In this document: positions 52,725-61,392 of the stretch, one piece after another
Position numbering within the stretch: the first letter of the stretch is position 1
Layout: each line of letters opens with the position of its first letter
Assembly: GCF_001445575.1 (NCBI RefSeq)
Contig: NZ_CP013200.1
Span: 992,001 to 1,056,000 of the forward strand
Direction of reading: 5' to 3'
DNA: 64,000 nucleotides
Source of the DNA: Arthrobacter alpinus
GTDB taxonomy: Bacteria > Actinomycetota > Actinomycetes > Actinomycetales > Micrococcaceae
Position numbers and translations under genes: made by a program
The notes under the pieces: generated by a model
Databases searched by the model: none
Seen by the model: only the letters and a program-made list of their open reading frames with translations
Told to the model about the DNA's origin: nothing

Positions 52725-53895
52725 ATTCGATGCGCGCTACCCGGAGATGTTCCAGCCAGGCGGTGAGGAACACGACTTCCAGGTGTACATCCCGGAACCT
52801 GCTCCGCAGAACCCGGACCATGCCAGCTTCCGTGCGCCTCAAGCACCCAGAGAAGATCGTGTCACTGCGGTTCGTGCCACGGCAGTGGAAGCCCGGTCCG
52901 GCAGCGGGGGACAACTACCTGAACCCGCCACGGAATCGCCTCACCGCACCCAGCCCGAAGCCCACGACGTTCACACGCACCAATTCAGCTCCCATGAACA
53001 GGAACATGAACACGGTGAGCGCGAGGAGCCCCATCATTTCACCACACCCCTCACCCGGCGTGTGAGCCGTTGGTCCGCCAGATCTTGGGTTGCCGCCAGC
53101 GTGGCCATTCTGGTGGTCTTTGCCGGATCAGCGTTTTGCCTCTTGGCAACCTTTCTCATTCCCAGTTCTGCAAGCCCCGACCCAACCGAAAATCACGGTG
53201 TCATGCTAGTTCCATGGGGATTTGTCATTTTTCCGGGTGCTCCGGCCCTGTTCACTGCTGGTTTGGGCATGCTCGCTGCTCTTTTGTTGGTGGCGGCTCG
53301 CCACTACGTGCGGCGTGCATGGTGGTTTCAGGCAGCCGCGGCGCTAGTAGGAATCGCTGCCCTCGCAGTCGGGGCTGTGACGCTGTTCAGCGAGCAGCTC
53401 TTCACCGAATTGATTTACAGCCCGAATAACTATCAGCAAGATAGCCCGGCTATTCCGTGGTATTCCGTGTTCGCGATGGCCAACGCGCAACTGCTGGTTC
53501 TCGGCCCGGCACTCTTGTCCGTCGTCGTGATCCTGCATCCCGGAAGAATGGGAACCCCGACAATAGTGTCCGCAAAAACGACCTTCTGGACGGGAATGAT
53601 CGTCACAGCGTCCGGTGTCTGGGCATGGTTTGCGCAGCAGCTCTTCCCCCTCGCCGAGGGCAAAATGTTAGAGCTGGAGGATCAAAACATTACGACGTCG
53701 CCCTGGACCTACAACCTGTCCCAAGGCGGCGGCCCTCTCATTTTGGTGGGGACGGCTGTGCTGTTCTGGTGCGTCTTGATCCTGGCCACCAGCCACCGTG
53801 TGCTGGTGGAGACTACGCCGGTGGAGAGTGATAGCGATGACGACGACGGTGCCCTCGAGACCGCAGAAGGCAGCTATATCCAGGGCACGCCATGA
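52711..53895 (+). CDS. six-helix membrane protein, paralogue 2, unknown function
   Basis: 394 residues, same plan as the gene before it: start FDARYPEMFQPGG, a His/Glu-rich cytoplasmic stretch (HQFSSHEQEHEHGEREEPHH), and six helices beginning WVAASVAILVVFAGSAFCLLA followed by PDPTENHGVMLVPWGFVI. The tail is very acidic (ESDSDDDDG). The tandem pair is a local duplication whose cytoplasmic parts have diverged while the membrane part stayed alike. The His-rich stretch could bind metal. Function unknown. Confidence 0.75.
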   Translation: MNRDEFDARYPEMFQPGGEEHDFQVYIPEPAPQNPDHASFRAPQAPREDRVTAVRATAVEARSGSGGQLPEPATESPHRTQPEAHDVHTHQFSSHEQEHEHGEREEPHHFTTPLTRRVSRWSARSWVAASVAILVVFAGSAFCLLATFLIPSSASPDPTENHGVMLVPWGFVIFPGAPALFTAGLGMLAALLLVAARHYVRRAWWFQAAAALVGIAALAVGAVTLFSEQLFTELIYSPNNYQQDSPAIPWYSVFAMANAQLLVLGPALLSVVVILHPGRMGTPTIVSAKTTFWTGMIVTASGVWAWFAQQLFPLAEGKMLELEDQNITTSPWTYNLSQGGGPLILVGTAVLFWCVLILATSHRVLVETTPVESDSDDDDGALETAEGSYIQGTP

Positions 53896-54007
53896 GTCCT
53901 GACACTGATTGCGCCTGGGGAAGCTGTTGTCCAGGCCACCCGCCGTTGTACAGTCAGTGCTACGACTCCGGCACAGTGACGTGCCGGGCACCGCGAAAGG
54001 TTGCTTC

Positions 54008-54829
54008 ATGAAATATGTAGTGGGATACCGGCCAGATGAGCGTGGCGCTGATGCCGTTGCTCTTGCCACGGTCATCGCCAGAACTCAAGGTGCGCAACTG
54101 CATCTGGTTCACGTGGTTCACGACGACAAGAACGTGGACGCCACTGTGGAAAAACAAGCGTTGGCCATGGTGTCCAGCGATGTTGAGGCCACCTTTTCTA
54201 CGCGCGTTGCCGATTCCTTTGTCCACGGACTGATCGATGCGGCCAAAGAGGATGACGCCGTCCTCATTGTGGTGGGTGCCGCCAGCAACGGCCTGTTCAA
54301 GCGTTTCACCTTGGGCTCGGTGGCCAACGGGCTCCTCCACGCATCGCCTGTTCCCGTGGCACTCGCCCCTCGCGGCTACAACCGCAAGGCTCCGCTGACG
54401 CGACTGACAGTCATGACCGGCATGCGTGCGGGATGGCAGGCCGTGCTGGACGTCGGCACCACCGCAGCCTCCCGGCGCCACGTGCCGCTGCGCCTGGTCT
54501 CCGTTGTGGAAATCGACCAGTTGAATCAAACCGATTTTGATCTCGACAACGCATTGAGTCCGGCGAAGCAGCATGTAAACACGGTGCTGAGCGCGGCCGC
54601 CGCCAAACTCCCTGACAACAAGGTCACGGTCACACTCGCGCACGGCCGCAACATTGAAGAAGCCATTGACGGAATCGGCTGGAAATCCGGCGAACTGGTC
54701 ATCGTCGGCTCCAGCCGCCTGGCCGAAAACCGCAAGATCTTCCTCGGCTCCACAGCCAACAAGATCCTGCGCTCGCTGCCAGTGCCCATGGTGGTGGTCC
54801 CGCGCGACTTCGTATCGCCTGGAATCTAG
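54008..54829 (+). CDS. universal stress protein, two UspA domains
   Basis: 273 residues from the ATG at 54008 (GAAAGG seven bases upstream). Two UspA folds: residues 1-120, ending VGAASNGLFKRFTLGSVANGLL, and 130-270, ending VGSSRLAENRKIFLGSTANKIL with VPMVVVPRD. The G-x2-G-x9-G-S/T ATP motif is partly kept, best in the second domain. Such proteins are induced in stress and stationary phase; the partner is unknown. An upstream in-frame start at 53909 is unsupported. Confidence 0.9.
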   Translation: MKYVVGYRPDERGADAVALATVIARTQGAQLHLVHVVHDDKNVDATVEKQALAMVSSDVEATFSTRVADSFVHGLIDAAKEDDAVLIVVGAASNGLFKRFTLGSVANGLLHASPVPVALAPRGYNRKAPLTRLTVMTGMRAGWQAVLDVGTTAASRRHVPLRLVSVVEIDQLNQTDFDLDNALSPAKQHVNTVLSAAAAKLPDNKVTVTLAHGRNIEEAIDGIGWKSGELVIVGSSRLAENRKIFLGSTANKILRSLPVPMVVVPRDFVSPGI

Positions 54830-54855
54830 CCCGGAATCTGAGACGCCAAAGGGGC

Positions 54856-56250
54856 TTACTTTTCCAGGAAGGCGTCGCTGAACAGGAGCTGCAGGCCCTC
54901 TGCCATGGTGGGGTGGGCGATCACGGCATCGCGCAGGCGCTGGTAGGGCAGCTGGCCCAGCATGGCCATCTGCACCACGGCGATCACCTCACTGGATTCA
55001 TGGCCCAGCAGGCTGACGCCGAGGATCTGGTCCGTGGTGCGGTCCACCACGGCTTTCCAGATGCCGTCCAGATGACCCACCGTGCGGGCGCGGGGGATGG
55101 CTGTGACGGGCATTGTCGCCACCCGGATATCGTGGCCGGCGGCACGGGCTTGCGCCTCGGAGAGACCCACACGGCCCAGCTCTGGCGTGGTGAAAACACA
55201 ATACGGAATGAGCCGATTGCGGGTGCTGTGAAGCGATTCTTCTGAGGTTGCCGCAAGATTCGCCTTCAGTATGCGGTAGTCATTCCAGGAGGCATGGGTG
55301 AATTGTGGTGTTCCGGCCACATCTCCGGCAGCCCACACACCCGGGGCAGTGGTCCGCAGGAATTCATCCACCTGGATTAGCCCCTTGTCTGTAAGTTCGA
55401 CGCCGGCCCCCTGAAGTCCCAGCCCTGCCGTGACGGGTTCGCGGCCCAGAGCTACCAGAATCTCTGCTGCTTCTGCGGTGCTTCCATCGGAAAGCGTAAC
55501 GGTGACGGTGCCGTTGGAACGGGAGACCGATTCGGCCGCGGCACCCAACCGCACGCTCACGCCGTCGGACTCTAGAGCGCTGGCAACAGCTGACGAGACA
55601 TCAGCGTCTTCAAGGGGGAGCAGGGCTTGGCCGCGCTGGATGATCGTGACGGCGACGCCCATGATGGCCAGCATGGAAGCGAATTCGCAGCCGATGTATC
55701 CGCCGCCCAGGATGAGGATGCTCTCGGGAAGTTCGGCCAGGGCCAAGATGCTGGTGCTGGTCAAGGGGGCCGCCGCGCGCAGGCCGGGAAGGTCCGGAAC
55801 GGACGGAACCATCCCGGTGTTGACCACCACGTTGGTGCCGGACAGCGTGCGGCGCGTGCCGGCGTCGTCCGTCACGTCAATGGTGCGCGGGCCGGTGAAG
55901 TGGGCTTCGCCAATCACCAAATCCATGCCGGACGCCAGGAAGGATTTGCGCTGGCCGGCAACCATAGTGCCCACCACATCCTCCTTGCGGGCGCGCAGCA
56001 GGTTGATGCTGATGGCGGGGGAGGCAGTGGCATCAATGCCGAATTCCGCAGCCCGCCGGGTGAGCGCCAGAAGTCGGGCGCTGTTGACGAGTGTTTTGGT
56101 GGGGATGCAGGCGACATTGATACAGGTGCCGCCAATCATGCCACGTTCCACCAGGGCTACGCGTTGGCCGGCTGCCGCCAGATCCATCGCTAAGGACTTT
56201 CCGGCCTTGCCGCCTCCGACTACCAGAAGGTCAAAGTTTTCCGTTGTCAT
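54856..56250 (-). CDS. FAD-dependent pyridine nucleotide-disulfide oxidoreductase
   Basis: 464 residues. It has VVGGGKAGKSLA (FAD), the redox disulfide GGTCINVACIPTK (Cys-x4-Cys), NAD motif LGGGYIGCEFASML, VWAAGDVAGTPQFTH and the C-terminal AHPTMAEGLQ in place of the usual HPT-E pair. This is the mercuric/lipoamide reductase family. No mercury-binding Cys pair at the C-terminus and no dehydrogenase-complex genes nearby, so the substrate is unknown (YkgC/RclA-like is possible). RarD gene follows upstream in the same direction. Confidence 0.9.
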   Translation of the reverse strand: MTTENFDLLVVGGGKAGKSLAMDLAAAGQRVALVERGMIGGTCINVACIPTKTLVNSARLLALTRRAAEFGIDATASPAISINLLRARKEDVVGTMVAGQRKSFLASGMDLVIGEAHFTGPRTIDVTDDAGTRRTLSGTNVVVNTGMVPSVPDLPGLRAAAPLTSTSILALAELPESILILGGGYIGCEFASMLAIMGVAVTIIQRGQALLPLEDADVSSAVASALESDGVSVRLGAAAESVSRSNGTVTVTLSDGSTAEAAEILVALGREPVTAGLGLQGAGVELTDKGLIQVDEFLRTTAPGVWAAGDVAGTPQFTHASWNDYRILKANLAATSEESLHSTRNRLIPYCVFTTPELGRVGLSEAQARAAGHDIRVATMPVTAIPRARTVGHLDGIWKAVVDRTTDQILGVSLLGHESSEVIAVVQMAMLGQLPYQRLRDAVIAHPTMAEGLQLLFSDAFLEK

Positions 56251-56272
56251 AGTGTTCCTTACGTAGCTTCGG

Positions 56273-57265
56273 TCAGGATTTTACGGGGGCTAAGCTTCGC
56301 AGTCGGGATGACTTGCGATAGTGCAGGAGCATGTCGGTCACGAGGATGATCAGGGCCACCCAGACGATCGCGAAGCCGATCCACCGTTCAACGCTCATGT
56401 GTTCATCGAGGAGGGTGATGGCAATGATGAACTGGACCACCGGGGTCATGAACTGCAACAAGCCGATGCCCGTCATGGACAGGCGCCGGGCCGAGGCGCC
56501 AAAGAACAGAAGGGGCACCGCGGTCACAATGCCCGCGGCCACCATCAGCCAGAAGTGGCCAGCCCCCATCCCCGTCAGCGTGGCCTGGCCCATGAGTGTC
56601 ACGATCACGATGGCTGTGATGGCGAAGGGCGTCAGAACTGCGGTTTCAATACTGAGGCTGGTGATGGCGTCTACCCTGCCGCCCACGCGGTTCTTGACGA
56701 AGCCGTAGAGGCCAAAGCTAGCGGCCAGAATAAGGGCGATCCAGGGCAGTTTGCCGTAACTGAACGTCAGGACCACCACGGCCACGAAGCCAATGCCTAC
56801 GGCCGTCCACTGCAAGGGGCGTAGCCGTTCTTTGAGCAGGATGACGCCCAACAGCACAGAGAAGAGGGGATTGATGAAGTACCCCAGGGACGCCTCAATG
56901 GTGTTGCCCGTGGTTACCGCAAAGACATATGTAAGCCAGTTGATCACAATGAGGAAACCAGCAACGGTGAGGGTCCCCATGATGCGCCGACTCCTGAGAG
57001 CGGCGCCAATCTTGCCCCAGCCGCGGGACACGGTGATGATGATGGCGCAAAAGATCACTGACCAGACCACGCGGTTGGCGACAATTTCAATGCTGTTGGC
57101 TGGAATGAGCAAGATGAAGTAGAGCGGCATCAAGCCCCACAAGCCGTAGGCACCTACGCCGTAGAGCGCGCCTTTCGCGCCCTCGGATCGCGCAGGCTTG
57201 AGTGCTTTTTGTTGTTTACCGGAAGTGTCGCTTAATTGAGGTTCGCTAGGTGTCACACAGCCCAT
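56273..57265 (-). CDS. rarD: RarD-type EamA-family transporter
   Basis: 330 residues, ten predicted helices. GALYGVGAYGLWGLMPLYFILL, ANRVVWSVIFC, the mid-protein GYFINPLFSVLLGVILLKERLRPLQW and VPLLFFGASARRLSMTGIGLLQFMTPVVQF are RarD marks. It was named for chloramphenicol sensitivity, but the transported compound is not established for this family. The first 25 residues are polar and cytoplasmic. The 57266-57600 stretch upstream is promoter space for this gene and the divergent reductase; no gene seen there. Confidence 0.9.
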   Translation of the reverse strand: MGCVTPSEPQLSDTSGKQQKALKPARSEGAKGALYGVGAYGLWGLMPLYFILLIPANSIEIVANRVVWSVIFCAIIITVSRGWGKIGAALRSRRIMGTLTVAGFLIVINWLTYVFAVTTGNTIEASLGYFINPLFSVLLGVILLKERLRPLQWTAVGIGFVAVVVLTFSYGKLPWIALILAASFGLYGFVKNRVGGRVDAITSLSIETAVLTPFAITAIVIVTLMGQATLTGMGAGHFWLMVAAGIVTAVPLLFFGASARRLSMTGIGLLQFMTPVVQFIIAITLLDEHMSVERWIGFAIVWVALIILVTDMLLHYRKSSRLRSLAPVKS

Positions 57266-57623
57266 AACAACACCGATGCAGATTAAATGCCATGTCCACT
57301 TGGATGTGACTGGACGGCAACGTCCGTATTAGCTGTTTGCGCGGGTTTTAGAATACGGGCGCCACGTGGCCGAAAGCCTGCGGATCCCACTTCCTGGTCA
57401 GCTAGCGTCACCAGGGAAACCGCCACAATTTCGGGGCGAAGCAGCCAGTTATTTGCGGTTGTTGCCGGTGAGTAGTTGATCACTTTCGCATGCGGACTCT
57501 TTCGGGCTCCGGTTGTTGCCAATTAGACTAAGAAAGTAGCGCTTAATTCGCGCTTCCTTGTGCAACAGTTTAACCAGCGACCCCGCTGATGTTGCGATTC
57601 TTCGGTTCGGAAGGACTTCTGTC

Positions 57624-59039
57624 TTGGCTAACTTGAGCACCACCCGCCCCATCCGCGTGGCCATCATCGGCTCTGGCCCGGCGGGCGTGTATGCGGCGGA
57701 CATTCTGACGAAGTCCCAGGAAGTGGCTGGCGGGGACGTCCAGGTGAGTATTGACCTCTTTGAATCGCAGCCCGCGCCGTACGGCCTGATCCGGTATGGC
57801 GTTGCCCCGGACCACCCCCGGATCAAGGGCATCATGAACGCCCTTCATAAGGTGCTGGACCGCGGGGATATCCGATTCTTTGGCAACGTCATGTACGGCC
57901 GGGACCTGACGCTCACGGACCTGCGCGCCCACTACGACGCAATCATCTTCGCCACGGGTGCCACGAAGGATGCCGTGATGGACATCCCCGGTATCGAGCT
58001 GGATGGCTCCTATGGCGGTGCCGACTTTGTCTCCTGGTACGACGGTCACCCCGATGTCTCCCGCGAATGGCCCCTGACGGCCAAGGAAATCGCCGTCATT
58101 GGTAACGGCAATGTGGCCCTCGATGTGGCCCGCGTGCTCTCCAAGCACGCCGATGACATGCTCGTCACTGAAATTCCGGACAACGTCTACGCGGGGCTGA
58201 AGACTTCACCGGTCACCGATGTGCATATCTTTGGCCGCCGCGGCCCCGCCCAAGTGAAGTTCACACCGCTGGAACTGCGCGAACTTTCACACTCCCGCGA
58301 CGTTGACATTGTGCTCTACGAGGAGGACTTCGACTTCGACGAGGCCTCCGATGCCGCCATTAAGAGCAACAACCAGGTCAAGATCATGGTCAACACCCTG
58401 ACCAATTGGCTTGCGGAAGAACACGACGAGACCCGGGTTCCGGCGTCGCGCCGCCTCCACCTGCACTTCCTCCACACGCCCGTGGAAATCACCGGCACCG
58501 ATGGGCACGTCAGCGGCATTAAGTTTGAGCGCAATGAATTGGATGGCACGGGCAATGTGCGTGGCACGGGCGAGTTCATCGATTACCCGGTTCAGGCCGT
58601 GTACCGGGCCGTGGGTTATTTGGGTTCAGAGTTGGCCGAGATTGATTTTGATGCCCGCCGAGGCGTCATCCCGAACGACGGCGGACGTGTCCTGAGTGCC
58701 GACGGGACCCATGTGCCGGGCATCTATGCCACGGGCTGGATCAAGCGGGGACCGGTGGGCCTGATTGGCAGCACTAAGGGTGACGCCTTGGAGACCATTG
58801 GCTGCCTGTTGGAGGATCGGCTCAGCCTGCCCGCGGCGCAGTTCCCCGGGGAGCAGGACGTGAGCGACTTACTGGAATCTCGCGGCGTGGAATTCACGAC
58901 CTGGGAAGGCTGGAACAAGCTGGACGCTCACGAAAAACACCTGGGTGCAAGCTACAACGCTGCCCACGGCGTTGCCGTGGTGCGCGAACGGATCAAGGTC
59001 GTTGACCGGGAACAGATGGTCAACATTTCCAAGAAATAG
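57624..59039 (+). CDS. ferredoxin-NADP+ reductase, second copy
   Basis: 471 residues from the TTG at 57624, chosen because GGAAGGA lies eight bases upstream and the product then starts just before the FAD motif (AIIGSGPAGVYAADIL). It has the same motifs as fprA at 42836 (GYLIRYG-type PYGLIRYGVAPDHPRIKGI, IGNGNVALDVARVL, ATGWIKRGPVGLIG). Long stretches of the middle are nearly identical in DNA, while both ends differ. It stands alone after rarD (divergent) and before a strong terminator, so its electron acceptor is open. Confidence 0.9.
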   Translation: MANLSTTRPIRVAIIGSGPAGVYAADILTKSQEVAGGDVQVSIDLFESQPAPYGLIRYGVAPDHPRIKGIMNALHKVLDRGDIRFFGNVMYGRDLTLTDLRAHYDAIIFATGATKDAVMDIPGIELDGSYGGADFVSWYDGHPDVSREWPLTAKEIAVIGNGNVALDVARVLSKHADDMLVTEIPDNVYAGLKTSPVTDVHIFGRRGPAQVKFTPLELRELSHSRDVDIVLYEEDFDFDEASDAAIKSNNQVKIMVNTLTNWLAEEHDETRVPASRRLHLHFLHTPVEITGTDGHVSGIKFERNELDGTGNVRGTGEFIDYPVQAVYRAVGYLGSELAEIDFDARRGVIPNDGGRVLSADGTHVPGIYATGWIKRGPVGLIGSTKGDALETIGCLLEDRLSLPAAQFPGEQDVSDLLESRGVEFTTWEGWNKLDAHEKHLGASYNAAHGVAVVRERIKVVDREQMVNISKK

Positions 59040-59083
59040 CAGCCACCAACCGCAGGACGAACTCTTGCAGCAGCTAAGGCACG

Positions 59084-59116
59084 TTGTGGCCCCAAACCGT
59101 CGGTTTGGGGCCACAA
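59084..59116 (+). terminator. terminator after the second ferredoxin reductase
   Basis: TTGTGGCCCCAAACCG-t-CGGTTTGGGGCCACAA is a perfect 16-bp stem followed by TCATTT. Confidence 0.8.
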
Positions 59117-59169
59117 TCATTTGGCGGACACCTTTTCAGCGACGACGGCCTGAAAAAACCAGTGACTCC

Positions 59170-59201
59170 TTTTCGCGTCATGAACCACTGCGGCGGCACT
59201 C
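59170..59201 (+). promoter_or_regulatory. candidate ECF-sigma promoter, copy A
   Basis: TTTTCGCGTCATGAA (59170-59184), 11 bases, then GCACTC (59196-59201) and, one base on, CA. The same blocks with the same spacing occur at 61288-61319 before the sigma-factor gene. If CGCGTC is the -35 part and GCACTC the -10 part, the spacer is 16 bp, normal for ECF promoters. Transcription would start near 59208. Confidence 0.6.
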
Positions 59202-59259
59202 TCACTAATTGACTCAACCGGAAATGCGGTTGTCGAATGGGGAAAGTTGCTTATTGCTC

Positions 59260-61176
59260 ATGTTGAGAAAAAATCTTTGGCGGGGCCGGAAATGGGCTGG
59301 GGCTGCTGCAGCCGTTGCCGTGGCTGGATCATTGGCCGCAAGTGCCTTGCCGGCGTTTGCAAGTCCGGAATTGCTCACGCCGCCGGTGCCAGCTTTGGCG
59401 GGCGCCATCGTCTCGCCCAACCCGGAACTGCCGCAAAAATGCGGCCTCAACCTGGCCATGGTCTTCGATATGTCCGCGTCCATGAGTAACTCGGATGTCT
59501 CCACCGTGAAGGAAGCCAGCACGGCAGCCGTTGCGGCGCTGCAAGGCACAGCGACCACGATGGGCGTTTACAGTTTCGCGACATTTGCACAGCAGGAGCT
59601 GGCCGCCACCTCGCTGGCCTCCGCGCAGGGAGCCGGCAGCGTCACCAACAGCATCAACGCCCTGGTTCGCCCCAGTGACACGCGAACCTGGGATGGGGGC
59701 ACCAACTGGCAGCAGGGCCTGAACATCGTCCCCGCAAGCACCTACGACGGCGTTATCTTCTTCACCGACGGCGACCCAACATTCTATGGACCCGCACCGC
59801 TGAATGAGCGCGGTGACGGGGCCAGCGGAAACGGGGGCACCGGCCAGGGAGGCGACGCCAATATCGCGGCTTCCCTGAACGCGGCTATCCCCGAGGCCAA
59901 CAGGCTCAAGGATGCCGGAACACGCATCGTCAGTGTGGGTGTCACGGGTGCGAATGCGGACCGACTGGCCAAAATTTCCGGACCGGTTGCCGGGTCCGAC
60001 TACTTCACCACCAACTATGACGAGTTGGCGAACATCCTCAAGGGTATTGCCACGGCAGGTTGCTCCGGCACGCTCAACGTGAACAAGGCTGTTGAGGCCT
60101 TTGATTCCACTGAAACCACACCCGGAGAGGGGTGGGTCTTCGATGCCGCCGCTGAAGGGGCCGAACCGGCAGTCCTGACCACCGGCGCCAACGGGCAAGC
60201 CGGCATGAGCTTGAACTTCCCCGCGAAGGCACCCGTCAAGGTCACCATCAAGGAACGTCAGCAGCCCGGCTACTCCGTGGTAGCGAAGAATGGCTTCAAT
60301 GCCGTCTGCACCCGTGACGGTCGGCCGCTGCCGGTGGCCAACACGGACGACGCCGGAAACATCGGCTTCGAGGTAACTGCGGAAGCTGGCACCATCACCT
60401 CCTGCACCGTGACAAACAAGGCCCCCATTAAGGCCTGGACCATGGAAAAGACCTCTGATACCGCAGGCACCGTCAACCCGGGCGACACAATCACTTACAC
60501 AGTTGTTGCCAGCAATACCGGGGAGGAAACCGTGGACGGCATCACTTTCCTTGATGACCTGTCCGACGTCCTGGACGATGCAACGTTTGTCAGCGGATCG
60601 GCAAAACTCGTCGTGGACGGCGGGGCAGCTGCAGCGGTGGCGGACCCGGCGGGCAACATTCTGACAGCCGGCCCGTTCAGCCTTGCCAAGGGCGGCTCAG
60701 CGGCCCTGAGCTACCAGGTTCAGGTCAAGGACGACGCCTATGGAGCAACCCTGACCAATGCGGTGACAGGCACCGGATCGGTTCCGCCGGCACAGTGTGT
60801 TGCCGCCGATCCGTGCACCACCACGGACATCGTGCCGCCCAAGCCGTCCCCGACGGCAACACCGACGCCGACTGAGACGGAAACGCCGACGCCGACTGAG
60901 ACGGAAACGCCGACGCCGACTGAGACGGAAACACCGACCGAGGCGCCGAGCGAAACTGGAGTGCCCACCACCGGCGCTCCCGCGACCACCGAGGCAGTGG
61001 CCACAACTGCGCCGGGGACAGGTCCGGCGTCGAACATGGAAACAGCTGTAACGGCTCCCGGCAAGGACCTGGCAGTCACCGGAGCGGGCTCCGCTCTGCC
61101 GCTGCTTCTGGGCGGGCTGCTATTGGCTGGCGGGACAACGATGCTTCTGCTCCGACGCATCCGCCGCGCACACTAA
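59260..61176 (+). CDS. VWA-domain surface adhesin with LAVTG sorting signal
   Basis: 638 residues from the ATG at 59260 (an ATG at 59224 is possible). Signal peptide 1-35. A von Willebrand A domain follows with the metal site D70-x-S-x-S (DMSAS) and FFTDGDPTF. Then comes a Cys-containing prealbumin-like region (GTLNVNKAVEAFDS), a DUF11-type repeat (NPGDTITYTVVASNTGEETVDGI), a TPTETE stalk repeated three times, and LAVTG (604-608) with a hydrophobic helix and basic tail. LAxTG suggests class E sortase anchoring to peptidoglycan. The plan is like pilin tip or adhesin proteins, probably binding a host or surface ligand. Confidence 0.88.
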   Translation: MLRKNLWRGRKWAGAAAAVAVAGSLAASALPAFASPELLTPPVPALAGAIVSPNPELPQKCGLNLAMVFDMSASMSNSDVSTVKEASTAAVAALQGTATTMGVYSFATFAQQELAATSLASAQGAGSVTNSINALVRPSDTRTWDGGTNWQQGLNIVPASTYDGVIFFTDGDPTFYGPAPLNERGDGASGNGGTGQGGDANIAASLNAAIPEANRLKDAGTRIVSVGVTGANADRLAKISGPVAGSDYFTTNYDELANILKGIATAGCSGTLNVNKAVEAFDSTETTPGEGWVFDAAAEGAEPAVLTTGANGQAGMSLNFPAKAPVKVTIKERQQPGYSVVAKNGFNAVCTRDGRPLPVANTDDAGNIGFEVTAEAGTITSCTVTNKAPIKAWTMEKTSDTAGTVNPGDTITYTVVASNTGEETVDGITFLDDLSDVLDDATFVSGSAKLVVDGGAAAAVADPAGNILTAGPFSLAKGGSAALSYQVQVKDDAYGATLTNAVTGTGSVPPAQCVAADPCTTTDIVPPKPSPTATPTPTETETPTPTETETPTPTETETPTEAPSETGVPTTGAPATTEAVATTAPGTGPASNMETAVTAPGKDLAVTGAGSALPLLLGGLLLAGGTTMLLLRRIRRAH

Positions 61177-61199
61177 GAGCTAGCGCACGCAAGATTGCG

Positions 61200-61244
61200 C
61201 TGTCGGAGGCTGTCCACGGGAGACCGGTGGACAGCCTCCGACAG
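61200..61244 (+). terminator. hairpin between the adhesin and sigma genes
   Basis: CTGTCGGAGGCTGTCCAC pairs perfectly with GTGGACAGCCTCCGACAG around a 9-base loop, an 18-bp stem. It separates the adhesin from the sigma gene, each of which then has its own promoter copy. Confidence 0.75.
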
Positions 61245-61287
61245 TGGCATTTAAAGGGGTAGAAAAGTTTTTTCAAAACGTTATCAA

Positions 61288-61319
61288 TTTTCGCGTCATG
61301 AATCTGGCTAATCGCACTC
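61288..61319 (+). promoter_or_regulatory. candidate ECF-sigma promoter, copy B (autoregulation)
   Basis: TTTTCGCGTCATGAA (61288-61302), 11 bases, GCACTC (61314-61319), matching copy A at 59170 exactly in the blocks and spacing while the bases between differ. It lies about 70 bp before the sigma-fusion start. Confidence 0.6.
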
Positions 61320-61392
61320 ACAGCCCGGCGGCCGCGGCTGGGTAGACTGCACATGCTGATTGAGGGACGCTCAATGAAGAGGATGGGGCAGC

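Noticed and set aside
54856..56250. Mercuric reductase (merA)
   Set aside because: The C-terminal Cys pair and the MerA N-terminal metal domain are missing and there are no mer genes nearby; only the general flavin disulfide reductase call is supported.
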